This document shows, piece after piece, positions 53,406 through 63,357 of a stretch of DNA of 64,000 nt. A program made the translations under genes and the position numbers. Numbering within the stretch: position 1 is the stretch's first letter; the number at the start of each line of letters is the position of its first letter. Source of the DNA: Arthrobacter sp. (GTDB taxonomy: Bacteria > Actinomycetota > Actinomycetes > Actinomycetales > Micrococcaceae); assembly GCA_031277795.1 (NCBI GenBank), contig JAITLQ010000007.1:62001-126000 (forward strand), in the 5' to 3' direction. A model generated the notes under the pieces. It had not been told where the DNA came from. It did no database searches and worked only from the letters and a program-made list of their open reading frames with translations.

Positions 53406-54257
53406 TCAGTCGAAGACGACGGTGCGGTGCCCGTCGAGCAGCACGCGCCGCTCGGCGTGCCAGCGCACGGCGCGGGCGAGCGTCTGCGCCTCCACGGTGC
53501 GCCCGCGCTCCACGAGCTGCGCGGGCGTGCGGTCGTGGCGCACCCGGACGACGTCCTGGTCGATGATCGGCCCCTCGTCCAGGTCCGCCGTGACGTAGTG
53601 GGCGGTCGCCCCGATGAGCTTCACGCCGCGCTCGTGCGCCTGGTGATACGGGCGGGCCCCCTTGAAGGAGGGGAGGAAGGAGTGGTGGATGTTGATGGCG
53701 CGGCCGGCCAGGGCGCGGCACAGATCGTCCGAGAGGATCTGCATGTAGCGGGCCAGGACGACCAGCTCGATGTCGTGTTCCTCGATCAGCTCCAGGATCC
53801 GGGCCTCGGCCTCCGGCTTGCTCTGGGGCGTGACCTCGATCCGCTCGAAGGGCACGCCGTGGAACTCGGCGAGCGGGCGCAGCGCGTCGTGGTTCGAGAC
53901 GATCAGCGGCACCTCGATCGGCAGCGAGCCGGAGCGGCGCTGGAAGAGGAGCTCGTTCACGGCGTGCTCCGCGGTGGAGCAGAGGATGAGGGTGCGCAGC
54001 GGGGCCGAGGAGGAGTGCAGCTCGAGGCGCATGTCGAAGGCCTCGCGGACGGGGGAGAGCCGTTCCTCGAGCGCTGCGCGCCCGCCGGCCGTCTCCACCT
54101 CGACCCGCAGGAAGAAGGTGCCCGTCTCGGCGCTGCCGTACTGCTGCGACTCGATGATGTTGCCTCCGGCCGCGAGGAGCGCGCCGGTGACGGCGTGGAC
54201 GATCCCGGGGCGGTCGGGGCAGGCCAGGGAGATGATGAAGCGCGGCAGAGTACTCAC
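53406..54257 (-). CDS. purU: formyltetrahydrofolate deformylase PurU
   Basis: 283-residue enzyme that hydrolyses 10-formyl-THF to THF and formate, balancing one-carbon units. The N-terminal ACT domain (about 1-80) has RFIISLACPDRPGIVHAVTGAL. The formyltransferase-like domain has ILCSTAEHAVNELL, LARYMQILSDDLC, INIHHSFLPSFKGARPYHQA and AHYVTADLDEGPII; the Asn-His-Asp catalytic set is in place. GTG 54257 is chosen since TACGCT ends 8 nt upstream (plus-strand AGCGTA, 54266-54271). Confidence 0.93.
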   Translation of the reverse strand: MSTLPRFIISLACPDRPGIVHAVTGALLAAGGNIIESQQYGSAETGTFFLRVEVETAGGRAALEERLSPVREAFDMRLELHSSSAPLRTLILCSTAEHAVNELLFQRRSGSLPIEVPLIVSNHDALRPLAEFHGVPFERIEVTPQSKPEAEARILELIEEHDIELVVLARYMQILSDDLCRALAGRAINIHHSFLPSFKGARPYHQAHERGVKLIGATAHYVTADLDEGPIIDQDVVRVRHDRTPAQLVERGRTVEAQTLARAVRWHAERRVLLDGHRTVVFD

Positions 54258-54312
54258 GCGCCCCAAGCGTAGTGGCGCGGCGCCCGTGCCGAGACCTTAG
54301 TGACGCCGCCGT

Positions 54313-55392
54313 CTACTTTCCCTTGCCCACGTAGTCGAAGTGCCAATACTCGCGGGCCGGATTGAGCTTGCCGGAAGCCGTGTACTGCTTGACCCTCGCC
54401 GGGTGTTCCCAGCCGTACTTGGGAGCGTTGGCGACGAGCCACTTGAAGCGCGCGGAGTTCCAGCCGTAGGCCCCGTGCTCGGGGGTGTCGAAGGAGAGGC
54501 CTTTCTCGTGCACCGAGGTGCCCGGCTTGGCGGCAAGCCATCCGCCGAGCTCTTGGTAGATGGCCTTCTGCTGGCTCGAGCTGCGGTAGCCGAGATCGAT
54601 GTAGAGGTCCTCGCCAAAGCGCGCCCTGAACGCCTTGTTGAGGGCGTTGAGGTCGGCCACGGCCGGCGCGCCAATGAGCGCCTTGGTCGAGAAATTGACG
54701 CGGGCCAGGTACTTCACGGGGATGTTGCCCGACGGAAGCTTCTTGAAGGCCTTGAGTGAGATCTTCGAGGTGTTCGAGGCCTTGGCCGGGCTCGTTCGGC
54801 GTAGCCCGGAGGAGGACATGACCGCGTTGCGGTAGCCGCCCGCGTTGACCTTGAGCATGCCCTTGCTGGCCGAACCGAGCTTCCAGACGGGGGTGCCGAC
54901 CGGCACGGTGAAGCTCAGCTTCTTCCAGGTCACCTTGGCGGTGGAGGTGGTGAACCAGAGGTCCTTGGCGCCGTTCTGGGTGCTGACGTAGTCCTTCTCA
55001 CCGACCTTCTTGAGGCCGGCGTTGAAATTCTTGACGTAGTTCGGGGAGACGAAGCCCGTCTTGCCCTTGTACGTGAGTTTGAACCAGCCGTTGGCCGCCT
55101 TGGCGCTCGTGGAGAAGACGTAGCCCTTGGGCAGCACCGCCAGGGAAGCGGTCGAGGGGCCGGTCCCCTTGCGCAGGTGGACGGCCGAGGTGGTCTCCTT
55201 GGAGACCTTGGCGATCGCCGTGGTGGCGGCCGCCGGCGCGACGGCCGCGGGGGCCCGCGCGGCCAGCGCCGCGGCGGGCTGGGGCGAGGCATCGGCGGGG
55301 GTGCATGCGACGAGGGGAAGCAGGGCGACGCTCGCGGCGGCGGCCAGCGTGCTCCAGCGCGGTCGGGTGGTGGACTGACGGGCGTTCGTCAT
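54313..55392 (-). CDS. secreted M15-family D,D-carboxypeptidase with SH3-like domain
   Basis: 359-residue exported protein. The signal peptide ends LLPLVAC, making Cys30 a possible lipidation site. An SH3b-like region at about 60-125 (SAVHLRKGTGPSTASLAVLPKGY) could bind wall peptide. After a linker comes the VanY/M15 peptidase domain (about 225-357). The zinc ligands appear as His295 and Asp302 in SVHEKGLSFD and His351 in REYWHFDYVG, with the catalytic Glu in REYWH; the helix before them is DLGYRSSSQQKAIYQ. It should trim D-Ala-D-Ala from peptidoglycan stems. No van genes are nearby, so it is probably housekeeping. Confidence 0.88.
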   Translation of the reverse strand: MTNARQSTTRPRWSTLAAAASVALLPLVACTPADASPQPAAALAARAPAAVAPAAATTAIAKVSKETTSAVHLRKGTGPSTASLAVLPKGYVFSTSAKAANGWFKLTYKGKTGFVSPNYVKNFNAGLKKVGEKDYVSTQNGAKDLWFTTSTAKVTWKKLSFTVPVGTPVWKLGSASKGMLKVNAGGYRNAVMSSSGLRRTSPAKASNTSKISLKAFKKLPSGNIPVKYLARVNFSTKALIGAPAVADLNALNKAFRARFGEDLYIDLGYRSSSQQKAIYQELGGWLAAKPGTSVHEKGLSFDTPEHGAYGWNSARFKWLVANAPKYGWEHPARVKQYTASGKLNPAREYWHFDYVGKGK

Positions 55393-55463
55393 GGGAGAGG
55401 TCCTGAGCGTCGGTGATGACGGCACCGCCCACGGTAGGCGACGTCCGCACGCGTGCCAAGGGC

Positions 55464-56642
55464 TCAGGAGGCGGCCCCGCGCAACGCGGCGACGCGAGCC
55501 AGGGCCCCGCGGGCCGCCCGGCGCCCCGCCCTCGTGGCGCCGATCGTGGAGGCGCTCGGGCCGTAGCCCACGAGGAAGAGGCCGGGCGCGCCCACGACCG
55601 ACACGTCGTCGTCGGCCATCTCGACGCCGCCACCGGCAGCCCGCAGGGCGAGCGGGGCGAGGTGCCCCAGCGAGGCCCTGAAGCCCGTGGCCCACAGGAT
55701 GACGTCCACGTCCTCGTGGCCGCCGTCGGCAAAGTCCACGCCGCCCGGCGTGAGCCTGGCCAACGGCCCGCGTGAGACGAGGACGCCGCGCTCGATGCCG
55801 GCGACGTAGCGCGGGATGAGGGGGAGCCCGGTCGCGGCCACGACGCTGAGCGGCGGCAGGCCGCCGCGCGTGCGGGCGGAGACGCGCTGTTCGACGGCGC
55901 GGCCCCAGTCCGCATCGAAGGCGAGCGGTGTCCAACGGGGCGGGGTGCGGGTGGACCAGACGGTCTCGACGCCATGGGCCTCGAGCAAGAGGACGAACTG
56001 CACGGCCGAGGTGCCGCCGCCGACCACGAGGACGCGGCGCCCGGCAAAGGCCTCCGGATCCGTGAAGTCCCGCGTGGTGAGCTGCCGGCCGCCGAAGCGG
56101 CCGGCGGTGTGCGGGATGAACGGGCGGTCCCACGTGCCCGTCCCGTTGATGACGGAGCCGGCCAGGTAGCGGCGGCGGGCGCCACCGGGCCCCGCCGCGC
56201 TCACGGCATAGCCGGCCCCGTCCCGTTCGACGCTCGTGACGCGCCACGGTCGCTGCACCGATAGCTGCTCCCCGGCCTCGTAGGCGCCGAAGTAGCGCTT
56301 GACGACCTCGCGCGCCGGCTCGCGCGGGTCGGGGTCGCCGAGCGGTGCGCCGGGGAGGTCGTGGATGCCGTGCGCGTCGTCGAAGGTGAGGGCGTCCCAG
56401 CGATGGCTCCACGCGCCGCCGGGGGTGGGATTGGCGTCGAGCACCTCGAGATCGTGGCCGGCCACGAGCCCGTGAGAGCGCAGGAAGTGGGCGGCGGAGA
56501 GCCCGGCCTGCCCCGCGCCGATGATCACGACGTCGCGCGTCAGGACCGGCGCGGGCACCGGCTCTGGCGCCTGCTGGGATGCGGGCGGCGGGGCCTGGCC
56601 GGACAGGGACGAGGGCGTCACAGAGGCGCTGGCCTGGGTCAT
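55464..56642 (-). CDS. FAD-dependent oxidoreductase, flavin-containing monooxygenase-like
   Basis: About 392-residue flavoprotein resembling CzcO/class B monooxygenases. The FAD motif is VVIIGAGQAGLSAAHFL, followed by a PGGAWSHRWD segment, and the NADPH-binding motif is VLVVGGGTSAVQF. The FMO fingerprint F-x-G-x3-H-x3-[YW] is not intact. The C-terminal DVILWATGFRASLGHLAPL motif fits the group. An Ala/Pro/Ser-rich leader of about 25 residues precedes the fold. The start is uncertain: ATGs at 56642, 56684 and 56705 are in frame and none has a good ribosome site. It is divergent from the SAM-riboswitch leader. Confidence 0.75.
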   Translation of the reverse strand: MTQASASVTPSSLSGQAPPPASQQAPEPVPAPVLTRDVVIIGAGQAGLSAAHFLRSHGLVAGHDLEVLDANPTPGGAWSHRWDALTFDDAHGIHDLPGAPLGDPDPREPAREVVKRYFGAYEAGEQLSVQRPWRVTSVERDGAGYAVSAAGPGGARRRYLAGSVINGTGTWDRPFIPHTAGRFGGRQLTTRDFTDPEAFAGRRVLVVGGGTSAVQFVLLLEAHGVETVWSTRTPPRWTPLAFDADWGRAVEQRVSARTRGGLPPLSVVAATGLPLIPRYVAGIERGVLVSRGPLARLTPGGVDFADGGHEDVDVILWATGFRASLGHLAPLALRAAGGGVEMADDDVSVVGAPGLFLVGYGPSASTIGATRAGRRAARGALARVAALRGAAS

Positions 56643-56769
56643 ACGGGCGTCAACCGTGACGGTCCGCGCGTCATTCCGCGTCATGCGGTGTGGGGAGCGC
56701 GACATCTTCATTTTCTGCGCCCGTCCCCTTGCCAAAACGGCCCCCGATATCGGAAGGTGGATTCACAAC

Positions 56770-56861
56770 CCATCCAGAGCGGCTGAGAGATCTGGCTCAG
56801 TGACGCCGCAGCAACCTTCGTCCCGGCAGGGCGAAAGGTGCTTCCGCCAGGACCGATGGAT
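56770..56861 (+). promoter_or_regulatory. SAM riboswitch (S-box, SAM-I type) upstream of metF
   Basis: Aptamer readable by eye. Closing stem CCATC (56770-56774) pairs with GATGG (56855-56859). Inside, a GCGGC...GCCGC stem carries the inner CTGAG/CTCAG helix, followed by conserved GCAACC, a CCTTCG/CGAAAGG stem and AGGTGCTTCC, the S-box core order. The next 130 nt to the metF start contain a GAACC/GGTTC hairpin (56896-56915) and a GGCGC/GCGCC hairpin, a likely expression platform. High SAM should switch off metF (and perhaps metE). Confidence 0.87.
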
Positions 56862-56990
56862 CAGCACAACGCCTGCCGTGGCCTGCATCCGTCGTGAACC
56901 GTGCTCTTGCGGTTCGCGGCGCCTGTTGCGCCCACTGCCGAAGCGGGCACCGTGCTAGTCCCGTGAACTTCACGAGGAGCACAAGCGATC

Positions 56991-57914
56991 ATGCCGCACT
57001 ATCCGGCGCCACCACCGTCCCTGTCCTACGAGCTGTTTCCGCCGGCCTCCGAGGCCGCGGCGCGGCGGCTCGAGGTCTCCCTCGAGGCCTTGGCGCAGAC
57101 CGAACCCGACTACGTCTCAGTCACCTACTCCGGCACGCCGAACCGCCGCCGGGCCACGCTGGATCTCGTTGACCACCTGGTCCGCGACACCCGCCTGCGC
57201 CCCCTGGCCCACCTCACGTGCGTGGGGGAGAGCGCCGAGTCCCTCGCGGGCCTCGTCCGCCACTTCATCGGCCTGGGCGTGCGCGGCGTGCTCGCCATGC
57301 GCGGGGATCTGCCGGAGGACCCCAGTGCCGACGCGGGGGAGTACCCCTTCGCCCGGTACCTGGTTGAGCTGATCCGCGAGGTGGAGGGGCAGTACAGCGC
57401 CGCCCTCGGCGCCGGCCGGCTCTCGGTGGGCGTGGCCGCCTACCCCGTGCGCCACCCGGAGTCCCCGAGCTTCCAGCACGACGTCGAGGTGCTCGTGGGC
57501 AAGCAGCGCTCCGGCGCCGACTACGCCATCACGCAGGTCTACTTCCGCCCGGAGGACTACACGCAGCTCGTGGACGCCGCCCGCCGGGCCGGGGTCACGA
57601 TCCCGATCATCCCCGGGGTGCTCCCCGTCGACTCGCCGGATCGGCTGGCCCGCCTGGCCAAGCTGACCGGCGTGGAGCCGGACCCCTTGCTCGGACACGC
57701 GTTGGAGACGGCCTCGGACGACTCGGAGCGCCGCCGGATCGGCGTGGACTTCGCCGCCAGCCTGGCCCGCCGCGCCCTAGGGGACGGCGCCCCCGGCGTG
57801 CACGTCTACACCTTCAACCGCCACGAGGGCGCCGTCGACCTCGTGGAGCGCCTCGACCTGCCGGGTCAGCGCACCGACGCCAGGCACGGCCTGGCCGCCC
57901 GCATCGGCGCCTGA
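56991..57914 (+). CDS. metF: 5,10-methylenetetrahydrofolate reductase MetF
   Basis: 307-residue TIM-barrel flavoprotein that makes 5-methyl-THF for methionine synthesis. It opens SLSYELFPPASE, the family's [FY]-E-[FL]-P-P start with the catalytic Glu. It also has DYVSVTYSGTPNRRR, HLTCVGESAE, GVRGVLAMRGDLPED and GADYAITQVYFRPEDY (substrate loop). GAGGAG at 56974-56979 lies 11 nt upstream of the ATG. It is under a SAM riboswitch and supplies the methyl donor for MetE, encoded 122 bp downstream. Confidence 0.95.
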   Translation: MPHYPAPPPSLSYELFPPASEAAARRLEVSLEALAQTEPDYVSVTYSGTPNRRRATLDLVDHLVRDTRLRPLAHLTCVGESAESLAGLVRHFIGLGVRGVLAMRGDLPEDPSADAGEYPFARYLVELIREVEGQYSAALGAGRLSVGVAAYPVRHPESPSFQHDVEVLVGKQRSGADYAITQVYFRPEDYTQLVDAARRAGVTIPIIPGVLPVDSPDRLARLAKLTGVEPDPLLGHALETASDDSERRRIGVDFAASLARRALGDGAPGVHVYTFNRHEGAVDLVERLDLPGQRTDARHGLAARIGA

Positions 57915-58036
57915 GCCCAGCCGCCGCGGCACCCCACCACCACACCACCCGGGCCGCCGGCCCACCCTTCACTTCCCGCGCACAACTCATGCGCAGGGAT
58001 CAACACACCCAAAATCGGGTGAAAACAGGAGAGATC

Positions 58037-60397
58037 ATGACGCAGCAGCCGCTGAACCCCGCCTTCGACGCCACCGTTCTCGGATACCCCCGCATCGGCG
58101 CGGACCGCGAACTCAAGAAGGCCCTCGAGGCCCATTGGGCGGGGAAGATTTCCCTCGACGAGCTCCACGCCGCCGCCGGCCGGGTGCAGCTCGCCGACCT
58201 CGCCCGCCTGAGCGCGCTGGGGCTCGACGCCGCGACTGGCGCCCTCCCGGGCGACGTCGCCTACTACGACCAGGTCCTGGAGACCACGGCGGCCCTCTCC
58301 GCGGTGCCCAGCCGCTTCGCCGGCGTGGTCGGCGAGCGCATCGGCACGGCCGAGGCCTTTGTCCTGGCCCGCGGCGACGAGGCGCACGCCCCGCTCGAGC
58401 TGACCAAGTGGTTCGACACGAACTACCACTACCTGGTCCCGGAGATCGGGCCGGCCACGGCCTTCGCCGCGCATCCCGAGCGCCTCCTGGCCAACCACGC
58501 GGCCCACACCGCGGCCGGCTTCGCCTCCCGTCCCACGCTCGTGGGTCCGCTGACGTACCTGCTGCTCGCGAAGGCGGAGGACGGGGCCCCGGCCGGGTTC
58601 TCCCCGCTGGAGCGGCTCGACGACGCCGTGGCCGCCTACGCCGCCCTGCTCGCCATTCTGGGCGAGGCCGGCGTGGCCTGGGTCCAGCTGGACGAGCCGG
58701 CCCTTGTCACGGAGGAGGGCGCGGCGCTCGCCGCCGACGGCTCCACCGTGACGCGTGTGTACTCCCAGCTGGCCGCCGTGGCCCGCGCCCCGCGCCTGTT
58801 GGTCACGGCCGGTTACGGCACGGCGGGCGACCCGGCCCGCCCTGGCCACGTGCAGGGTGAGCTGGCCCGCGCCGGCGTGGCCGCCGTGCACGCCGACCTC
58901 GTCCGCGGCGTCGCCCCCGTGGCCGCCCACCTGGGCGAGCTGAACGGCGCGACCCTCGTGGCCGGCGTCGTGAACTCCCGCAACATCTGGCGCAACGACC
59001 TCGCGGCGTCGCTCTTCACGCTGCGCGCCCTGCAGGCCGAGGTGGCCGAGGCCGGCGGCGCGCTCGCCGTGGGCACCGCCACGAGCCTGCAGCACGTGCC
59101 GCACACCGTCGCCGCCGAGACCTCCCTCCCCGAGCACCTTCCCGCGTGGCTCGCCTTTGCCGATGAGAAGGTCACCGAGGTGATCACGCTGGCGAGGGGC
59201 CTGCGCGAGGGCGACGGAGCGATCGAGGCCGAGCTGGCCGCCGACGCCGCGGCGCATGCCGCCCGCGCCGCGTTTGCCGGGACGAGCGTGGCGACGGTCC
59301 GCGAGCGCCTCGCGGCCCTCACGCCGGCCGATCTCGAGCGCGCGAGCGCCGAGGAGCGCCGCGCGGCCCAGGCCGCGGCGCTCGGCCTGCCGCCGCTGCC
59401 GACCACCACGATCGGCTCCTTCCCGCAGACCGCCGAGGTGCGCAAGGCCCGCGCCGGCGCGCGCAACGGCTCCCTGAGCGAGGCCGAGTACGAGGCCTTC
59501 CTCAAGGCGGAGATCGAGCGCGTGGTGCGCTTCCAGGAGGAGCTGGGCCTGGACGTCCTCGTGCACGGCGAGGCCGAGCGCAACGACATGGTCCAGTACT
59601 TCGCCGAGAACTTCGACGGCTACGCGCCCACGACGCGCGGCTGGGTCCAGTCCTACGGCTCGCGCTCCACGCGCCCGGCCATCCTCTGGGGCGACGTCTC
59701 CCGCCCGCGCGCCTTCACCGTCCCGTGGATCTCCTACGCCGCCTCGCTCACGAACAAGCCGCTCAAGGGCATGCTCACGGGCCCGGTGACGATCCTGGCC
59801 TGGAGCTTTGTCCGCGACGACCAGCCGCTCGAGGTCTCGGCCCAGCAGGTCGCCCTCGCCCTGCGCGACGAGATCGAGGACCTGCAGGCCGCCGGCATCG
59901 GCATCATCCAGGTGGACGAGCCGGCACTGCGCGAGCTGCTCCCGCTGCGTGCGCCGGCCCAGGCCGACTACCTGCGCTGGTCGGTGGATTCCTTCCGCCT
60001 GGCCACGGCGGGCGCCGACACCGCCACGCAGATCCACACGCACCTGTGCTACTCGGAGTTCGGCGAGGTGGTCGGCGCGATCGACGCGCTCGACGCCGAC
60101 GTCACGTCGATCGAGGCGGCCCGCTCCCGCATGGAGGTCACGGGCGACCTGGCCGAGTTCGGTTTCTCCCGCGGGATCGGCCCGGGCGTGTACGACATCC
60201 ACTCGCCGCGCGTTCCCTCCACCGAGGAGATCGACGAGCTCCTGGCCGAGGCGCTCAAGCGCCTCACGCCGGAGCAGCTGTGGGTCAACCCGGACTGCGG
60301 CCTGAAGACCCGCGCCTACCCGGAGACCGAGGCCTCCCTGCGTCACCTCGTCGAGGCGGCGGCCAAGGCCCGCGCTTCCATCGCCGCCGCGGTCTGA
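58037..60397 (+). CDS. metE: cobalamin-independent methionine synthase MetE
   Basis: 786-residue 5-methyltetrahydropteroyltriglutamate-homocysteine methyltransferase. The duplicated barrel is visible: the N-terminal half has [17 protein letters not shown], the C-terminal half starts [17 protein letters not shown]. Zinc and homocysteine ligands are in [10 protein letters not shown] (His, Cys), GEAERNDM (Glu) and NPDCGLKTR (Cys). [20 protein letters not shown] is typical. AGGAGAG sits just before the ATG at 58037. The 122-bp gap from metF has only a short GGGCCGCCGGCCC inverted repeat, so both genes may share the riboswitch-controlled transcript. Confidence 0.96.
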   Translation: MTQQPLNPAFDATVLGYPRIGADRELKKALEAHWAGKISLDELHAAAGRVQLADLARLSALGLDAATGALPGDVAYYDQVLETTAALSAVPSRFAGVVGERIGTAEAFVLARGDEAHAPLELTKWFDTNYHYLVPEIGPATAFAAHPERLLANHAAHTAAGFASRPTLVGPLTYLLLAKAEDGAPAGFSPLERLDDAVAAYAALLAILGEAGVAWVQLDEPALVTEEGAALAADGSTVTRVYSQLAAVARAPRLLVTAGYGTAGDPARPGHVQGELARAGVAAVHADLVRGVAPVAAHLGELNGATLVAGVVNSRNIWRNDLAASLFTLRALQAEVAEAGGALAVGTATSLQHVPHTVAAETSLPEHLPAWLAFADEKVTEVITLARGLREGDGAIEAELAADAAAHAARAAFAGTSVATVRERLAALTPADLERASAEERRAAQAAALGLPPLPTTTIGSFPQTAEVRKARAGARNGSLSEAEYEAFLKAEIERVVRFQEELGLDVLVHGEAERNDMVQYFAENFDGYAPTTRGWVQSYGSRSTRPAILWGDVSRPRAFTVPWISYAASLTNKPLKGMLTGPVTILAWSFVRDDQPLEVSAQQVALALRDEIEDLQAAGIGIIQVDEPALRELLPLRAPAQADYLRWSVDSFRLATAGADTATQIHTHLCYSEFGEVVGAIDALDADVTSIEAARSRMEVTGDLAEFGFSRGIGPGVYDIHSPRVPSTEEIDELLAEALKRLTPEQLWVNPDCGLKTRAYPETEASLRHLVEAAAKARASIAAAV

Positions 60398-60408
60398 TCC
60401 ACCCTCCC

Positions 60409-60449
60409 GCCCGACGCCGCCCGCTCACCCCGGGCGGGCGGCGTCGGGC
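60409..60449 (+). terminator. 16-bp hairpin after metE
   Basis: 60409-60424 pairs with 60434-60449 around a 9-nt loop. Stem GCCCGACGCCGCCCGC is a variant of the intergenic repeat placed as a perfect inverted pair. Confidence 0.8.
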
Positions 60450-60494
60450 ACCGACTTCTTCCAACGACAGCCGTCAAGCGAATCGAGACCCACC

Positions 60495-61916
60495 ATGACC
60501 GCCACGCAACACCCGGCCACCGCCGGGGTCCACGCCGGCTACGAGCCCACCGGCCCGCAGCGACCGCTCACCCCACCCGTCTTCACCTCGGCCGCGTTTG
60601 CCTTCGGCAGCCACGCGGAGGCGGCGGAGTCCTTCGCCCTGAAGCGCGCGGCGTTCACCTACTCGCGCACGGGCAACCCCACGGTCTCGATACTGGAGCA
60701 GCGCCTTGCCGCGCTGGAGGGCGGGACGGCGGCCGTGGCGACGGCGAGCGGGCAATCGGCCGTGGCGTTGGCCTTGCTGGCCCTGCTGCAGGGGCCGCGG
60801 CACCTCGTGGCCTCGGCCAGGCTCTACGGCGGCACCGTGGATCTGCTGACGGACACCTTCGCCGACTTTGGGGTGCGGGTGAGCTTCGTCGAACCCGGGG
60901 ACCCGGCGGCCTGGGAGGCGGCCATCGAGGCAGACACGGTGGGCTTCCTGCTCGAGTCGGTGACGAACCCGCAGGCCGAGGTCGTTGAGCTGGAACCCAT
61001 CGCGGCGCTGGCCCACGCGCACGGGATCCCGGTGGTCGTGGACAACACGCTGGCCACGCCGTACGCCTACCGCCCGCTCGAGCACGGCGCCGACGTGGTG
61101 GTGCACTCCGTGACCAAGGGCCTGGGCGGGCACGGCGCCGCGCTCGGCGGGGCCGTGGTGGTGGGTTCCTTCGACTTCTCCGATCCCGTGCGCTGGCCGC
61201 AGATCGCCGCGCCGCGCGAGCGCTACCGCGGCGACTCGCTGCTGCAGCGCTACGGGGCCGGCGCCTACGGAATGCTCGTGCGCTCGAAGTTCCTGCACGA
61301 CCTCGGGCCCGCGCTCGGCGCCGACGCCGCGGCGCAGCTGCTGCGCGGCGTGGAGACCCTGGCCGTGCGCGCCGGGCACGTGGACCGGACGGTGCGGGAG
61401 CTGGCCGGGGCGCTCGAGGCGCACCTGGCCGTGGCCCGCGTGCACCACGTGTCCAGGCCGGATCACCCGCAGCACGCGCTCGCCGCGCGGGACTTCCCCC
61501 GCGGCACCGGCTGCATCCTGGGGCTCGAGCTGGTGGACGAGGCGCTCGTGGCGCCCTTCGCCGACGGGCTGCGCCTCATCACGCTCGCCGCCAACATCGG
61601 CGACGCCCGCACCCTCCTGGCCCATCCGGCCACCATGACCCACTGCCGCCTCTCCGAGGAGCAGCTGCGCGCGGCCGGGATCTCCCGGGCGCTGCTGCGG
61701 CTCTCGGTGGGTCTCGAGGACCCGGCGGACCTGCTCGCGGACCTGAACCAAGCGCTCGACGCCGCGTGGGCGGGCGTGTTGGCGCCCGCCACCCCCGCCG
61801 CCCGCCCGGGCGAGCAGGGCGCCCGAGCCGTCACCGCGGCGTCGGGCATTTCATCCCGCCCCACCCCGGCGGACATCTACGCGCTGGCCGCCACCGCGGC
61901 CGCAAGGAAGGCCTGA
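60495..61916 (+). CDS. metY: O-acetylhomoserine sulfhydrylase MetY-like (Cys/Met PLP family)
   Basis: 473-residue enzyme of the Cys/Met metabolism PLP family. Domain order and the sequences [38 protein letters not shown] and [35 protein letters not shown] (each split) identify the MetY branch; the PLP lysine is Lys208. It would make homocysteine directly from O-acetylhomoserine and sulfide. About 55 residues beyond the usual end (after [10 protein letters not shown]) form an Ala/Pro-rich tail whose DNA includes a GCGGCGTCGGGCA stretch like the intergenic motif. metB starts 2 nt after the stop. Confidence 0.9.
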   Translation: MTATQHPATAGVHAGYEPTGPQRPLTPPVFTSAAFAFGSHAEAAESFALKRAAFTYSRTGNPTVSILEQRLAALEGGTAAVATASGQSAVALALLALLQGPRHLVASARLYGGTVDLLTDTFADFGVRVSFVEPGDPAAWEAAIEADTVGFLLESVTNPQAEVVELEPIAALAHAHGIPVVVDNTLATPYAYRPLEHGADVVVHSVTKGLGGHGAALGGAVVVGSFDFSDPVRWPQIAAPRERYRGDSLLQRYGAGAYGMLVRSKFLHDLGPALGADAAAQLLRGVETLAVRAGHVDRTVRELAGALEAHLAVARVHHVSRPDHPQHALAARDFPRGTGCILGLELVDEALVAPFADGLRLITLAANIGDARTLLAHPATMTHCRLSEEQLRAAGISRALLRLSVGLEDPADLLADLNQALDAAWAGVLAPATPAARPGEQGARAVTAASGISSRPTPADIYALAATAAARKA

Positions 61917-61918
61917 CC

Positions 61919-63298
61919 ATGTCGCTCTCACATCCGGGTTTCGATACCCGAGCCGTCCACGCCGGGCAGGCGCCGGATCCGCTCACGGGGGCCGTGGTGC
62001 CGCCGATCTACCAGACGAGCACGTTCATCCAGGACGACGTGAACGTGCTGCGGGCCGGGCACGAGTATTCGCGGGGGTCCAATCCCACGCGCGGCGGCTT
62101 CGAGGAGCAGCTCTGCGCGCTCGAGGGCGGTCACGCCGCGTTCGCCTTTGCGTCGGGGATCGCGGCCGAGGACGCGCTGCTGCGCTCCGTCCTGCGCCCG
62201 GGCGATCACGTGGTGATCGGCTCCGACTCCTACGGCGGGACCAACCGCCTGCTGCGGGACGTGTGGGGGCCGTGGGGCATCACGCACACGGCGGTGCCGG
62301 CCGGGGATCTCGACGCCGTGCGGGCGGCGATCCGGCGCGACGCCACGGCCGTGCTGTGGGTCGAGACGCCGTCGAACCCGCACCTCGGGATCGCGGACCT
62401 CGCCGGCTGGGCGCAGGTGGCGCACGAGGCCGGTTGCCTCTTCTTTGTTGACAACACCTTCGCCTCGCCCGCGCTGCAGCGGCCGCTGGAGTGGGGGGCG
62501 GACGCCGTGGTGCACTCGACGACCAAGTACATCGGCGGGCACTCGGACGTGCTCGGCGGGGCCGTGGTGGTGTCTGATGTGCAGTTCCAGGGCAAGCCGC
62601 TGGCCGAGGCGGTGGCGTTTGCGCAGTTCGCGGCCGGTGCCGTGGCGGGGCCGCAGGACTGCTTCCTGGCGGCGCGGGGCCTGAAGACGCTGGGGCTGCG
62701 GGTGCGCCAGCACTCGGCCAACGCGCTCGAGGTGGCGCGCTTCCTGGAGGCCAAGGCGCTCGCCGGCGACGGCGTGGCCGAGGTGTTTTACCCGGGGCTC
62801 GAGTCCCATCCCAATCACCGGCTCGCGGCGCGGCAGATGTCGGGGGGCTTCGGCGGCGTGGTCTCGCTGCGCCTGGCCGGGGGAGAGGCGGCGGCGCGGC
62901 GCTTCGTGACCGCCACCGAGCTGTTCGGGCTCTCCGTTTCCTTGGGCGGCGTGGAGTCGCTCATCTGTCTTCCCACCGAGATGACGCACGGGCCGCTGCG
63001 CGGGACGCCCCGCGAGATTTCGGGCGATCTGGTGCGTCTCTCGGTGGGGATCGAGGACGTCGCGGACCTCATCGCCGACCTCGAGCGGGCGCTGGACGTG
63101 GTGGCGGCCGAGGCGCTGGGTGCGCGGGTCGAGGTGGTGCGCCAGGCCGTCGGATCGGCGGCGCCAGCGGCGGCTGTGGTGCTGGGGGAAGAGCCGAATG
63201 AGGCGACGGCTGCGGCCGGTGCCCAGCAGGAGGCAACCCGCCCGGCGAGCGTGCCTGCACCCCCGGCCGCTGTGAGGGCGGCGGTTCCGGCGCTGTAG
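61919..63298 (+). CDS. metB: cystathionine gamma-synthase MetB-like with long C-terminal tail
   Basis: 459-residue PLP enzyme: FDTRAVHAGQAPDPLTGAVVPPIYQTSTF (split) opens as in cystathionine gamma-synthases and gamma-lyases. EYSRGSNPTR holds the phosphate-binding Tyr/Arg, and Lys203 in STTKYIGGHSD binds PLP. SLGGVESLICLPTEMTH and LVRLSVGIEDVADLIADL close the fold near residue 392. It would join cysteine to an activated homoserine. The last about 65 residues are an Ala/Pro/Val-rich tail not usual in the family. It is coupled to metY (2-nt gap), so transsulfuration and direct sulfhydrylation are encoded together. Confidence 0.88.
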   Translation: MSLSHPGFDTRAVHAGQAPDPLTGAVVPPIYQTSTFIQDDVNVLRAGHEYSRGSNPTRGGFEEQLCALEGGHAAFAFASGIAAEDALLRSVLRPGDHVVIGSDSYGGTNRLLRDVWGPWGITHTAVPAGDLDAVRAAIRRDATAVLWVETPSNPHLGIADLAGWAQVAHEAGCLFFVDNTFASPALQRPLEWGADAVVHSTTKYIGGHSDVLGGAVVVSDVQFQGKPLAEAVAFAQFAAGAVAGPQDCFLAARGLKTLGLRVRQHSANALEVARFLEAKALAGDGVAEVFYPGLESHPNHRLAARQMSGGFGGVVSLRLAGGEAAARRFVTATELFGLSVSLGGVESLICLPTEMTHGPLRGTPREISGDLVRLSVGIEDVADLIADLERALDVVAAEALGARVEVVRQAVGSAAPAAAVVLGEEPNEATAAAGAQQEATRPASVPAPPAAVRAAVPAL

Positions 63299-63309
63299 TT
63301 CCGGACCAT

Positions 63310-63355
63310 GCACGGCGGCGGCCGCCCACCCTTCGGTGGGCGGCCGCCGCCGTGC
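63310..63355 (+). terminator. 21-bp perfect hairpin after metB
   Basis: 63310-63330 pairs with 63335-63355 around CTTC. The arm begins GCACGGCGGCGG after an AT, echoing the TGCACGACGGCG variant of the intergenic repeat. Confidence 0.85.
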
Positions 63356-63357
63356 GG

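Noticed and set aside
57866-60346. 826-codon open frame on the minus strand opposite metE
   Set aside because: The metE reading on the plus strand has intact catalytic motifs and a ribosome site; the antisense frame is a Gly/Arg/Val-rich shadow.
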